Positions 5,924 to 12,401 of a stretch of DNA of 12,507 nucleotides are shown piece after piece. The position numbers were made by a program, and so were the translations under genes. Every line of letters begins with the position of its first letter. Position 1 is the stretch's first letter. Source of the DNA: Nitrospinota bacterium (lineage in GTDB: Bacteria; Nitrospinota; Nitrospinia; UBA9942). The notes under the pieces were generated by a model. The model saw nothing but the letters and a program-made list of their open reading frames with translations. It searched no databases and was not told where the DNA came from. The DNA lies in NCBI GenBank assembly GCA_016200365.1, contig JACQEW010000254.1, positions 1 to 12,507 on the forward strand, given 5' to 3'.

Positions 5924-6041
5924 AAAATTAATGTAAAATCACTACTGTCCCAACGTTGAAATGAACAAATCTTCGGATAATAAGCTCCATAAAATTAATG
6001 TAAAATCACTACTGTCCCAACGTTGAAATGAACAAATCTTC
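5908..6041. repeat. Exact 67-bp tandem duplication over the start of the metallo-hydrolase gene
   Basis: Bases 5908-5974 and 5975-6041 are identical. The unit holds the first 16 bases of the metallo-hydrolase gene, its ATG and about 51 bp upstream. On the minus strand the outer copy keeps its own ATG (5990-5988), but because 67 is not a multiple of three it shifts frame and ends after 20 codons at a TAA four bases before the real ATG. The perfect identity suggests a recent event. The duplication borders the decayed IS4 region. Confidence 0.97.
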
Positions 6042-6148
6042 TAACATATAGATAAATATGAGTTTTTATCACAAAAAACAATTTTTCGATTTGAAAAATA
6101 TTTCTCATATAAGCCATACTTCTGCAACAATGCGGAAGGAGGTGGCTT

Positions 6149-6661
6149 ATGAATATCGGCAGAACCGTTTTTGCTTAACTTATGGATTTTATCCCCTGCT
6201 ACGAGTTTCAGCAATGCGTAGAGCGTTATCATGGCAATTACAAGGTAAAAACCTTCTCTTGTTGGGATCAGTTCCTCTGTATGTCCTTTGCACAACTGAC
6301 TTATCGAGAAAGTCTCAGGGATATCGAGGCATGCCTGCGAGCAGCGAAAACCAAACTCTATCACATGGGTATTCGTGGCAAAATCTCCCGAAATACCCTC
6401 GCTCATGCCAACGAGATTCGAGACTGGAGAATCTACGCCGACTTTGCTCAGGCGCTGATCAGAACAGCCAGAAAACTCTATTCTGGCGAAGATTTTGGGA
6501 TAGAACTCGACCAGACAGTCTATGCCCTCTATGCAACGATTATAGATCTCTGTCTTTCGGTCTTCCCCTGGTCCAAATTTCGCAGGGGCAAAGCCGCAGT
6601 AAAGCTCCATACTCTGCTGGATTTGCGAGGCAGTAATCGAGAAATCCAGGAGGTTTTTTGA
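6149..6661 (+). pseudogene. IS4-family transposase, decayed N-terminal fragment
   Basis: The family-typical start MNIGRTVFA is at 6149 behind a strong AAGGAGGTG site. The next codon is TAA (6176-6178) where relatives usually have Gln, and then the frame continues LMDFIPCYEF. The rest matches the DUF4372 and early catalytic region of IS4 transposases: CVERYHGNYKVKTFSCWDQF, AQLTYRESLRDIEACLR and RNTLAHANEIRDWRIYADFA. The conserved first catalytic Asp in the usual YALDATTIDL is Tyr here (YALYATIIDL, codon 6530-6532). Homology stops at KLHTLLDLRG, about 6631, well before the other catalytic residues. So the gene has a nonsense codon, a lost active-site residue and a 3' truncation, and cannot make an active transposase. 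Sequence from 6042 to 6148 is AT-rich and may hold the old left end of the element; no clear terminal repeat was found. Confidence 0.88.
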
Positions 6662-6824
6662 GTTTTTCCCTAAATATAAGGATAAGAGGCTGATAGTTAT
6701 ATTTGGGGGAGTTGTGTTCGCAGAAAATGTGATGAAATATGCCACCAGAAATAAGGTATATGTTATGGCATACAGGGAATGGGAATATATGGACATTTTG
6801 AACTTTGATGAGATTCAAAAATAA
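6642..6824 (+). pseudogene. C-terminal remnant of a PD-(D/E)XK nuclease-like (DUF3782-type) protein
   Basis: In a frame different from the transposase, bases 6642-6824 read KSRRFFEFFPKYKDKRL, IVIFGGVVFAENVMKYA, TRNKVYVMAYREWEYMDILN and FDEIQK, then stop. This has the look of the tail of small nuclease-like proteins often labelled DUF3782, in which an FFPEYKDKK-type motif is followed by a GG-strand, an AxxKGxYVMA strand and a final residue-poor tail. It has no start codon or ribosome-binding site of its own, and it begins within about 10 bp of where IS4 homology ends. It is best read as the 3' part of a gene broken by insertion and deletion. No matching 5' part was found on the other side of the IS remnant. 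The family call is from memory of the motif pattern. Confidence 0.5.
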
Positions 6825-6852
6825 TCATTCCTACTTTTCTAATCATCGTCCT

Positions 6853-8127
6853 CTAAAATTTATACTGGGCGCCGAGGGCGATGTTAAATACACTTTTATT
6901 TAATTTGATATTCGTTGAAGTCGTATCTTCCTTATAGAAAGTCCTCAGCATACCGAAATTGATGTCAAGGTTTGGAGCCGCTTTATAAAGCGCTCCTGCT
7001 GCAATACTATAAGAGTCAAGTTTAGGGCTTTCTGATGTCCCAAAATTGGCATCCTTTGCCCCTAAGACTGTATACAGGAACCCTGCACTTATCTTGAACT
7101 GAGGCATAAGGGTATATTCAAGGGCAAGACCTGATTCCCATGAATCTTTAAAATCTTTCTTGGCATCATCTGCATTCGCCTGTGTCGTGAAATAGTAGTT
7201 AAAATCCACTTCACCCCTTAGCTCAGGGGTAATCATGTAGGAAACACCCGTTCCCATCATAGCCGGCAGGTCATTCCGTTTTTTCTTGCCGTCCGTTGCC
7301 AATGCAGCAGAGAGGGCGGCATTCTTAGCGCCATTCACGGCAACCGATTGCTTCTTAACACTTGTTGTCAGCTCAAGGTCTGTCCTCATCTCATATTTGA
7401 GCCCTATGTTTATATCATTTCCCGGGGATATATTAATCCCGATTATGCCTCCAATTCCCTGGGCATTCTCTTCATATTCGAGGTCTGCCGTAACAGGAAT
7501 CGTCAGAGGACCCTGCCTCCAGCTTGCTGCGCCGTCTGTAGTATTTTTTACACTTATATACCGCAGACCAACCGCCAGAGAAACCATGTCATTGACGGCA
7601 TAGGCGCCGCCGAATGTGCCGGCTAAATACATTGATTCGGACATAAGACTCATGCTCGAATTTGTAATAGTTGAGCCTCCCACTGCACTGGAAAGTGCTG
7701 AAGCTATTGTAGACCTTAAACCGACCGTTGTTGCAGAGCCGTCCTTGTAATCCACCTTCCCGCCTCCGCCGGGGACTGTAAGGGATGCAAAGGCTGACCA
7801 GTTATTCTGTTTGTAAACTGCATAAATATCAGGAAAGACCATAGTTGGATAATCCGATTTGTATTCAACTCCCGAAACCTCATGCCTGTATTCTTTAAAT
7901 ATAAACTGGTTGCTCACATTTATATAAATACCGTCCTCAAGCTTAATTAGGCCGGCAGGGTTATAAAATGCTGCATCCGCCGAATCTGTGCCGGCATTTC
8001 TATTCAGTGTTCTGACATATTCGGCGCTCTGATTGTAGTTTTCATCAACACCGCCTGCAAAGGACACATCAGCTCCAGCAACTGTAAAAATAATCGCACA
8101 CACAATAACCTTTATAAAATATTTCAT
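6853..8127 (-). CDS. FadL/OmpP1/TodX-family outer-membrane porin
   Basis: This encodes 424 residues. The family forms 14-stranded outer-membrane barrels that take up long-chain fatty acids or other hydrophobic compounds; the substrate here cannot be told. A signal peptide is clear (MKYFIKVIVCAIIFTVAGADVSFA, cleavage near residue 24), followed by the family hallmark NAGTDSADAAFYNPAGL (about 44-60). Alternating beta-strand pattern fills the rest, with an Ala/Ser-rich loop (STIASALSSAVGGSTITNSS), and the protein ends in Phe (GAQYKF) as expected for barrel assembly. A good AAAGGAG site lies 6-7 bases before the ATG. It is apparently monocistronic; the 28 bp to the nuclease remnant hold no strong terminator. 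A large inverted repeat (8150-8284) lies just upstream and could carry or disturb its promoter. Confidence 0.93.
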   Translation of the reverse strand: MKYFIKVIVCAIIFTVAGADVSFAGGVDENYNQSAEYVRTLNRNAGTDSADAAFYNPAGLIKLEDGIYINVSNQFIFKEYRHEVSGVEYKSDYPTMVFPDIYAVYKQNNWSAFASLTVPGGGGKVDYKDGSATTVGLRSTIASALSSAVGGSTITNSSMSLMSESMYLAGTFGGAYAVNDMVSLAVGLRYISVKNTTDGAASWRQGPLTIPVTADLEYEENAQGIGGIIGINISPGNDINIGLKYEMRTDLELTTSVKKQSVAVNGAKNAALSAALATDGKKKRNDLPAMMGTGVSYMITPELRGEVDFNYYFTTQANADDAKKDFKDSWESGLALEYTLMPQFKISAGFLYTVLGAKDANFGTSESPKLDSYSIAAGALYKAAPNLDINFGMLRTFYKEDTTSTNIKLNKSVFNIALGAQYKF

Positions 8128-8149
8128 AATTTCTCCTTTCGATTAAATT

Positions 8150-8284
8150 AACATATTGTTGAAAAATCCGGTCTTCGTGTCACCCTGAGCGAAGCGAAGG
8201 GTCTCAACTGTTTGAAAATACGAGATTCTTCGCTACGCTCAGAATGACATTTTCTGTGTTTTTCGATTTTTTCAGCAACCTGTT
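8150..8284. repeat. 135-bp nested inverted repeat upstream of the porin gene
   Basis: The outer arms are about 20 bp (AACATATTGTTGAAAAATC at the left, paired with 8265-8284 with one gap). The inner arms are 27 bp, 8179-8205 and 8222-8248, with five mismatches; the core word is CTGAGCG-AGCGAAG. This inner palindrome is of a type I recall as common in environmental bacterial genomes. It sits between divergent coding regions. Bases 8285-8354 beyond it are AT-rich with nothing recognisable. Confidence 0.85.
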
Positions 8285-8354
8285 AATTATTCGCCGAAAA
8301 TTATAACACCAGTTAAAAAATTAATCATCTTTTTTTAGTCTCTTAAGATTTAAA

Positions 8355-8837
8355 GTGATTCTTTGCAAAAGGGAGAGGGAGCTCTTTGTATCTCCTCTCC
8401 CCTCTGGGGAGAGGATTGAGGTGAGGGGGGGATTTTCAAAGGAGTGGCTTTTAGAGATAGCCCTGCCGACCATTGACTATATCGAGCTCTATATACCCGA
8501 GTCTTCAGGAGGTTTTCAAGTTAAAAGGGCGGGCAGATCAATGCCCTTCAATGAAAGAGATATAGGACATCGAAACTTTGTTTTTCCCCTGATACCCGCT
8601 CAGGAACTCGAACAAACCTACTACCTCCGCTTCAAATCCGAAGACGGCATCTTTCTCCCCATGACACTCTGGTCAAAAGACCATTTTTATAAAAAGTCAT
8701 ACAAAGAATATATCTTCCCCGGTGTATATTACGGCGCCATTTCCATTATGGTTTTATACAACCTATTTGTTTTTATCTCCTTGAGAGACAGGAATTATCT
8801 ATTGAAAGGGTGGTTATCCACAAAAATAGTTCTTTGA
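8355..8837 (+). pseudogene. 7TMR-DISM sensor receptor, internal fragment
   Basis: The frame runs from a GTG at 8355. Homology to the 7TMR-DISM extracellular domain starts near 8436: EWLLEIALPTIDYIELYIPE, then RSMPFNERDIGHRNFVFPL, TYYLRFKSEDGIFLPMTLW. It enters the first membrane helix (FPGVYYGAISIMVLYNLFVF) and the typical SLRDRNYL loop. It then stops being family-like at about 8800 and ends in WLSTKIVL. Complete receptors have six more helices and a histidine kinase or diguanylate cyclase output domain, all missing. The 5' side, including the signal peptide, is replaced by a C-rich repeat (8391-8433). It is therefore a gene remnant cut at both ends. No ribosome-binding site precedes it. Domain recognition is fairly sure. 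Confidence 0.8.
8391..8433. repeat. C/G-rich palindromic repeat (SPLPSGERIEVRGG type)
   Basis: CTCCTCTCCCC-TCT-GGGGAGAGG followed by ATTGAGGTGAGGGGGG, translated as SPLPSGERIEVRGG. This peptide is a well-known by-product of a dispersed palindromic repeat in many bacteria. It marks the left breakpoint of the receptor fragment. Confidence 0.75.
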
Positions 8838-9010
8838 AATTTTAATGTAAAATAAAACTGGGGGTGGGCAAGAGAAACTCTTTGAAAATGTTTCAGTTCC
8901 TTATAATCTTCATTTCTATCCAGAATCGCTCCAATTAGCACCCTTCTATTCTTTTCATCTATAGAATAAATTCTATATTCCCATTGATCTACTCTATAAC
9001 CAGCTAATCC
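8795..9010 (-). pseudogene. RelE/ParE-type toxin, C-terminal fragment (tentative)
   Basis: The minus-strand frame 9010 to 8795 is open for 71 codons, has no ATG and is preceded by a stop. It starts GLAGYRVDQWEYRIYSIDEK, then NRRVLIGAILDRNEDYKELK. This resembles the last two strands of RelE/ParE toxins, where an 'LxGxYRxRxGdYRIxYxID' strand is followed by 'rVxIlxigHRxdvY'. The usual His-Arg appears as Asp-Arg. The tail (AHPQFYFTLKFQRTIFVDN) does not look family-like. The N-terminal half is missing and no antitoxin gene is next to it, so it is probably inactive. It overlaps the 3' end of the receptor fragment on the other strand, so the two remnants are joined near 8800-8870. Confidence 0.4.
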
Positions 9011-9044
9011 TTAATTAATTAAAAATCTTCCTCAAAAATGCCCC

Positions 9045-9125
9045 GTCCTTCATCCCGTTAGAAATAGAGCTTCAAAATCGCTTGCCATTCCCTTTGATGT
9101 TAGAATTTCTAACGGGATTCAGGAC
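9045..9125. repeat. Inverted repeat with CCCGTTAGAAAT arms
   Basis: The left arm 9045-9065 and right arm 9105-9125 pair over 21 bp with two mismatches; the inner 12 bp CCCGTTAGAAAT / ATTTCTAACGGG are perfect. The 39-nt spacer is not palindromic. It lies 15 bp beyond the stop of the HD-GYP gene and could end its transcript, although no U-run follows. Confidence 0.8.
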
Positions 9126-9140
9126 TGGGTGTAACGGGGT

Positions 9141-10406
9141 TTACTTCCCCGAATCATATAAAATTCCCTTGTTTTTAAGAAACTGCTGGGGGTCTATATG
9201 ACAGGTAACAGGGTCAATGACATTTTCTATACTCCATTTGTAGTTTTTTCCATCGGGAGATTTTTCTGTCAGGTCTATTGCCTGCGGGTCGCCGTATAAT
9301 TTCCCTTTTTCATCAATGATTAAAAGCACCTTAGGTCTTAAAACATGGAGCCTGTTTATGGATATGACAATGCCGATTTGTGATGTAGTAAGCCCTGCCA
9401 GAGTGCCGAAGGGATATATACCAACATTCTGGATAAATCTCTCCATGAGGGTCGGATGAAAATCCTTTCCCCTCCATTCATACATCCTTTTCAATGCCTC
9501 ATGCGCATGCATGCCGGTATGATATACCCTGTTGCTTGTTATCGCATCATAGACATCAACTATCGAAGAGATCATGCCGAAGACCCCTATCTCATCCCCC
9601 TTTAAACCCTTTGGGTAGCCTGTCCCGTTATACCTCTCGTGATGCTGCAATGGTATTTCCAATGCCCTTTGAGGCAAGTCATGGGTCTTGCTCAAAATTT
9701 CTGCGCTGTATATTGTATGTTTTTTCATTATCTCAAACTCCTCATTTGTAAGAGCCCCAGCTTTATTGAGGACTTCGTTGGGTATCTTCATCTTCCCTAT
9801 ATCATGGAGAAGGGCGCCAACCCCCAGAGTCTTCAAGTCGATTTTTTGATACCCCATATGCCTGCCGAATGTAAGGCAGAGGACACAGACATTTATGGAA
9901 TGTAAGGATGTATATTCATCCTTACTCTTTAACTGGGTAAGACAGAGTAGTGCATCCCTGTTCCTCATAATACTCTCTGTCATATCATCAACAACCTTTT
10001 TGGCATCGTTAGTAGATACGCTTTTACCCATTCTTATATCGCTCAGAACATTCTTTATAACCTCTTTTGTCTCGACATGAACCTTTTTTGCCTCCTTTAT
10101 CTCCTCCTCGAATTTTACCTTCTCTTCAACAGGCGGCGGCGCCCGTTTCAATGCCTCCTGAATCGTCTCCTTCATCTCATGCTCGATTTTTTTATCCGCT
10201 TCGGCAATATGAATGGATTCCTCGCTGTCGAGACCCTTTTCTGTATCTATATAAACATGAATGCAGTATTTTTTAATCTTTTCTATCTGGTGGTCGTCCT
10301 TTATCAGCATCCTGCTGAACAAAAAGGGCGTTTCAATCCATGGCCTGTCGAATTTCGATACGAACATTCCTCTCTTTAATTTGGATACTTCAATTTTCTT
10401 TATCAT
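9141..10406 (-). CDS. DUF3391-HD-GYP cyclic-di-GMP phosphodiesterase
   Basis: This encodes 421 residues from the ATG at 10406, chosen because GAGGTGA lies 7 bases upstream on the minus strand and MIKKIEVSKLKRGMFVSKFD is the family's normal beginning; a longer frame reaches 10469. The N-terminal DUF3391 domain (about 1-70) is followed by a charged, probably coiled region (SEESIHIAEADKKIEHEMKE). The HD-GYP domain follows, with HDIGK at 201-205 and HHERYNGTGYP at 255-265. All expected metal and GYP residues are present, so cyclic di-GMP hydrolysis to pGpG or GMP is likely. There is no receiver or membrane segment, so the input signal is unknown. It is divergent from trpB with 120 bp between starts. 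The left-edge fragment (2-436) is a close paralogue over the C-terminal third. Confidence 0.95.
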   Translation of the reverse strand: MIKKIEVSKLKRGMFVSKFDRPWIETPFLFSRMLIKDDHQIEKIKKYCIHVYIDTEKGLDSEESIHIAEADKKIEHEMKETIQEALKRAPPPVEEKVKFEEEIKEAKKVHVETKEVIKNVLSDIRMGKSVSTNDAKKVVDDMTESIMRNRDALLCLTQLKSKDEYTSLHSINVCVLCLTFGRHMGYQKIDLKTLGVGALLHDIGKMKIPNEVLNKAGALTNEEFEIMKKHTIYSAEILSKTHDLPQRALEIPLQHHERYNGTGYPKGLKGDEIGVFGMISSIVDVYDAITSNRVYHTGMHAHEALKRMYEWRGKDFHPTLMERFIQNVGIYPFGTLAGLTTSQIGIVISINRLHVLRPKVLLIIDEKGKLYGDPQAIDLTEKSPDGKNYKWSIENVIDPVTCHIDPQQFLKNKGILYDSGK

Positions 10407-10491
10407 TATAATCACCTCTTCCTCTATAAGCTCATTTATAATATATTCCAGATAAAATGTTTTTTCCACTATATACGACTAAAATCTCTTG

Positions 10492-10520
10492 ATGACTTTT
10501 TCCTCCTTATTTGATAGACT
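10492..10520 (+). promoter_or_regulatory. Possible leaderless promoter of trpB
   Basis: ATGACT (10492-10497, four of six matches to TTGACA), a 17-nt gap, then TAGACT (10515-10520, four of six matches to TATAAT). The -10 ends 6 nt before the trpB ATG, the same geometry as at 4981-5009. No Shine-Dalgarno sequence exists at normal distance from this ATG, which supports leaderless initiation. Confidence 0.3.
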
Positions 10521-10526
10521 TTTTCT

Positions 10527-11714
10527 ATGTTGCCGGATAAAAAAGGACATTTTGGAATTTTTGGCGGGAAATATGTAATCGAGACCCTGATGCCTGCCCT
10601 CGATGAATTGGAGAAGGCATACCATGAGGCAAAGGGGGATAGGGCATTTCACAGGGAACTCCACAGGTATCTGAGCGAATATGCAGGGAGACCCACACCT
10701 CTATATTTTGCAAAAAGACTGACGGAGAAATTAGGCGGGGCAAGGATATATTTAAAGAGGGAAGACCTGTGTCATACAGGTGCACATAAAATCAATAATA
10801 CATTGGGGCAATTGCTCCTTACAAAAAGAATGGGAAAAAAGAGGGTTATTGCAGAGACAGGTGCAGGTCAGCACGGCGTTGCAACTGCAACTGCTGCCGC
10901 CCTTTTTGGAATAGAGTGCGAGATATTTATGGGCGAAGAGGATATTGAGAGGCAGGCTTTGAATGTGTTCAGGATGAAATTACTCGGCGCAAAGGTAACC
11001 CCTGTCTCGTCAGGAACAAAGACCTTAAAGGATGCCATGAATGAGGCATTGAGGAACTGGATAACTACAGTAAGAAATACCCATTATGTTGTCGGCTCTA
11101 CAGCAGGTCCTCATCCGTATCCTATGATGGTAAGGGATTTTCAATCTGTAATCGGACACGAGACGAAATTACAGATAATAGCAAGGGAGGGGAGATTACC
11201 TGATTATCTTGTCGCATGTGTAGGAGGCGGAAGTAATGCAATGGGTCTCTTTCATTCCTTTTATAATGACAGAGATGTAAAGTTCATAGGTGTTGAGGCA
11301 GCAGGATATGGGTTAAATACAGATCATCATGGTGCATCACTGGCAAGGGGGAAGCTCGGTGTCCTGCATGGAAGTATGAGTTATGTATTACAGGACGAAG
11401 ACGGGCAGATAAAACCTGCACATTCCATATCGGCAGGACTCGATTATCCCGGTGTCGGTCCGGAGCATGGTTATTACAAAAGCACAAAGCGCGCTAAATA
11501 TGTATCGGCAACTGACAAAGAGGCGCTTAATGCCTTTGAACTTCTATCTAAAACAGAGGGTATAATCCCTGCATTAGAAAGCGCCCATGCCATCGCATAT
11601 ACTTCAAAGATTGCAAAGAAACTTAAAAAAGATAAGATAATTGTAGTATCTCTTTCAGGAAGAGGGGATAAGGATGTAAATCAGGTGGCAAAAATGATAG
11701 GGGTGAAACTTTAG
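10527..11714 (+). CDS. trpB: Tryptophan synthase beta subunit
   Basis: This encodes 395 residues, the normal length of TrpB. The enzyme joins indole and serine to make tryptophan using pyridoxal phosphate, normally in an alpha2-beta2 complex with TrpA. The start MLPDKKGHFGIFGGKYVIET is typical. The cofactor lysine is K88 in HTGAHKINN, the catalytic Glu is E110 in AETGAGQHG, and the phosphate-binding loop GGGSNA is at 233-238. AGLDYPGVGPEHGYY and the C-terminal SLSGRGDKD are also intact. These features fit the TrpA-partnered TrpB1 type rather than TrpB2. No trpA, trpC or trpF is present in the window. Downstream, after 4 bp, comes an unrelated small gene, so trpB is detached from any trp operon here, perhaps after rearrangement by insertion sequences. 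Confidence 0.97.
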   Translation: MLPDKKGHFGIFGGKYVIETLMPALDELEKAYHEAKGDRAFHRELHRYLSEYAGRPTPLYFAKRLTEKLGGARIYLKREDLCHTGAHKINNTLGQLLLTKRMGKKRVIAETGAGQHGVATATAAALFGIECEIFMGEEDIERQALNVFRMKLLGAKVTPVSSGTKTLKDAMNEALRNWITTVRNTHYVVGSTAGPHPYPMMVRDFQSVIGHETKLQIIAREGRLPDYLVACVGGGSNAMGLFHSFYNDRDVKFIGVEAAGYGLNTDHHGASLARGKLGVLHGSMSYVLQDEDGQIKPAHSISAGLDYPGVGPEHGYYKSTKRAKYVSATDKEALNAFELLSKTEGIIPALESAHAIAYTSKIAKKLKKDKIIVVSLSGRGDKDVNQVAKMIGVKL

Positions 11715-11718
11715 TCCA

Positions 11719-11940
11719 ATGATAAAAAATCCTGAACTCTTGAAAAAGTTTGAAGATAATTTTGTACAGGATAAAGGTAGATTGAGTTATAACCAATCCA
11801 TTCGGATTTTTACAGATATGTGGAATGAAGGTGTAAAACTTGGTGTATTACCGCTCAAAGACCCTCTTGAAGGTATAGATGTTGATATAAAGGTTGCAAG
11901 AATTCTAAATTCATGTTTGAAGAAATCCTCTCAAGGATAG
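11719..11940 (+). CDS. Small protein paired with nucleotidyltransferase (possible antitoxin-like partner)
   Basis: This encodes 73 residues, four bases after the trpB stop; GGGGTGA in the end of trpB may serve as a distant ribosome-binding site. It reads MIKNPELLKKFEDNFVQDKG, then LSYNQSIRIFTDMWNEGVKL, and GVLPLKDPLEGIDVDIKVAR: a compact helical protein with no signal peptide or known DNA-binding motif. Its last 28 bp overlap the nucleotidyltransferase gene, so the two are surely co-expressed. I recall proteins with this LGVLPxxDPLEGIexDIxxAR ending placed just before small nucleotidyltransferases in other genomes. This makes a functional pair likely, but which partner neutralises or assists the other is unknown. 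Confidence 0.75.
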   Translation: MIKNPELLKKFEDNFVQDKGRLSYNQSIRIFTDMWNEGVKLGVLPLKDPLEGIDVDIKVARILNSCLKKSSQG

Positions 11941-12401
11941 GCGCTTGCCTGAAAAAATATAATCTCCCATATATGATTATTGGAGGTCAGGCAGTACTTC
12001 TTTATGGAGAACCCCGACTTACCAGAGATATTGATATAACCCTCGGCATAAATATTGACCGCCTTAATGATATTCTCGCTGTAGTAAAAGAACTCTCTTT
12101 AAAGCCAATACCAAAAGAGATAGAATCCTTTGTTAAACAAACTATGGTGCTGCCTGCTATAGATGAGGCAACCGGCATAAGGATTGATTTTATATTTTCA
12201 TTTACTCAATACGAGTTAGAAGCAATAAGAAGGGCAAGGAATATAAATATTATGGGGCAGGAGGTAGCCTTTGCCTCACCAGAGGATCTTATTGTTCATA
12301 AAATCTTTGCCGGAAGACCAAGGGATTTGGAAGATGTAAAATCCGTAATTATTAAAAATAAGGATGGAGTCTGTTGCAAAAACCCTAATATTTCACAATA
12401 A
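11913..12401 (+). CDS. AbiEii/DUF6036-like nucleotidyltransferase, 3' end probably replaced by an insertion sequence
   Basis: This encodes 162 residues of the polymerase-beta-type nucleotidyltransferase fold. It shows the GG at 24-25 in YMIIGGQAVLLYG, the metal-binding D39 and D41 in RLTRDIDIT, a third acidic strand (GIRIDFIFS), and the helix PEDLIVHKIFAGRPRDLEDV near the end. Relatives act as toxins of AbiE-type systems or in minimal nucleotidyltransferase pairs, transferring nucleotides to RNA or protein. The native sequence seems to stop at KNKD (codon ending 12365). The last 11 residues GVCCKNPNISQ are unlike the family, which normally continues with a further helix. They coincide with the presumed left end of an IS1182 element, so about 20-30 residues were probably lost. 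The catalytic core remains. It overlaps the 73-aa gene by 28 bp. Confidence 0.82.
   Translation: MFEEILSRIGACLKKYNLPYMIIGGQAVLLYGEPRLTRDIDITLGINIDRLNDILAVVKELSLKPIPKEIESFVKQTMVLPAIDEATGIRIDFIFSFTQYELEAIRRARNINIMGQEVAFASPEDLIVHKIFAGRPRDLEDVKSVIIKNKDGVCCKNPNISQ

Noticed and set aside
5908..6041. Target-site duplication of the IS4 element
   Set aside because: Both 67-bp copies are adjacent on the same side of the IS remnant and are far longer than IS4 target duplications.
6041..6796. A 251-codon open frame on the minus strand opposite the IS4 fragment
   Set aside because: The plus strand here clearly matches an IS4 transposase. The opposite frame has no recognisable motif and spans the junction with the nuclease remnant, so it is a shadow.
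9126..9140. Rho-independent terminator after the HD-GYP gene
   Set aside because: The nearby inverted repeat has a 39-nt non-pairing loop and no T-run follows on the minus strand, so it is listed only as a repeat.
10527..11714. Frameshift or loss of function in trpB
   Set aside because: K88, E110, GGGSNA and the C-terminal SLSGRGDKD are all present in one uninterrupted frame of normal length.
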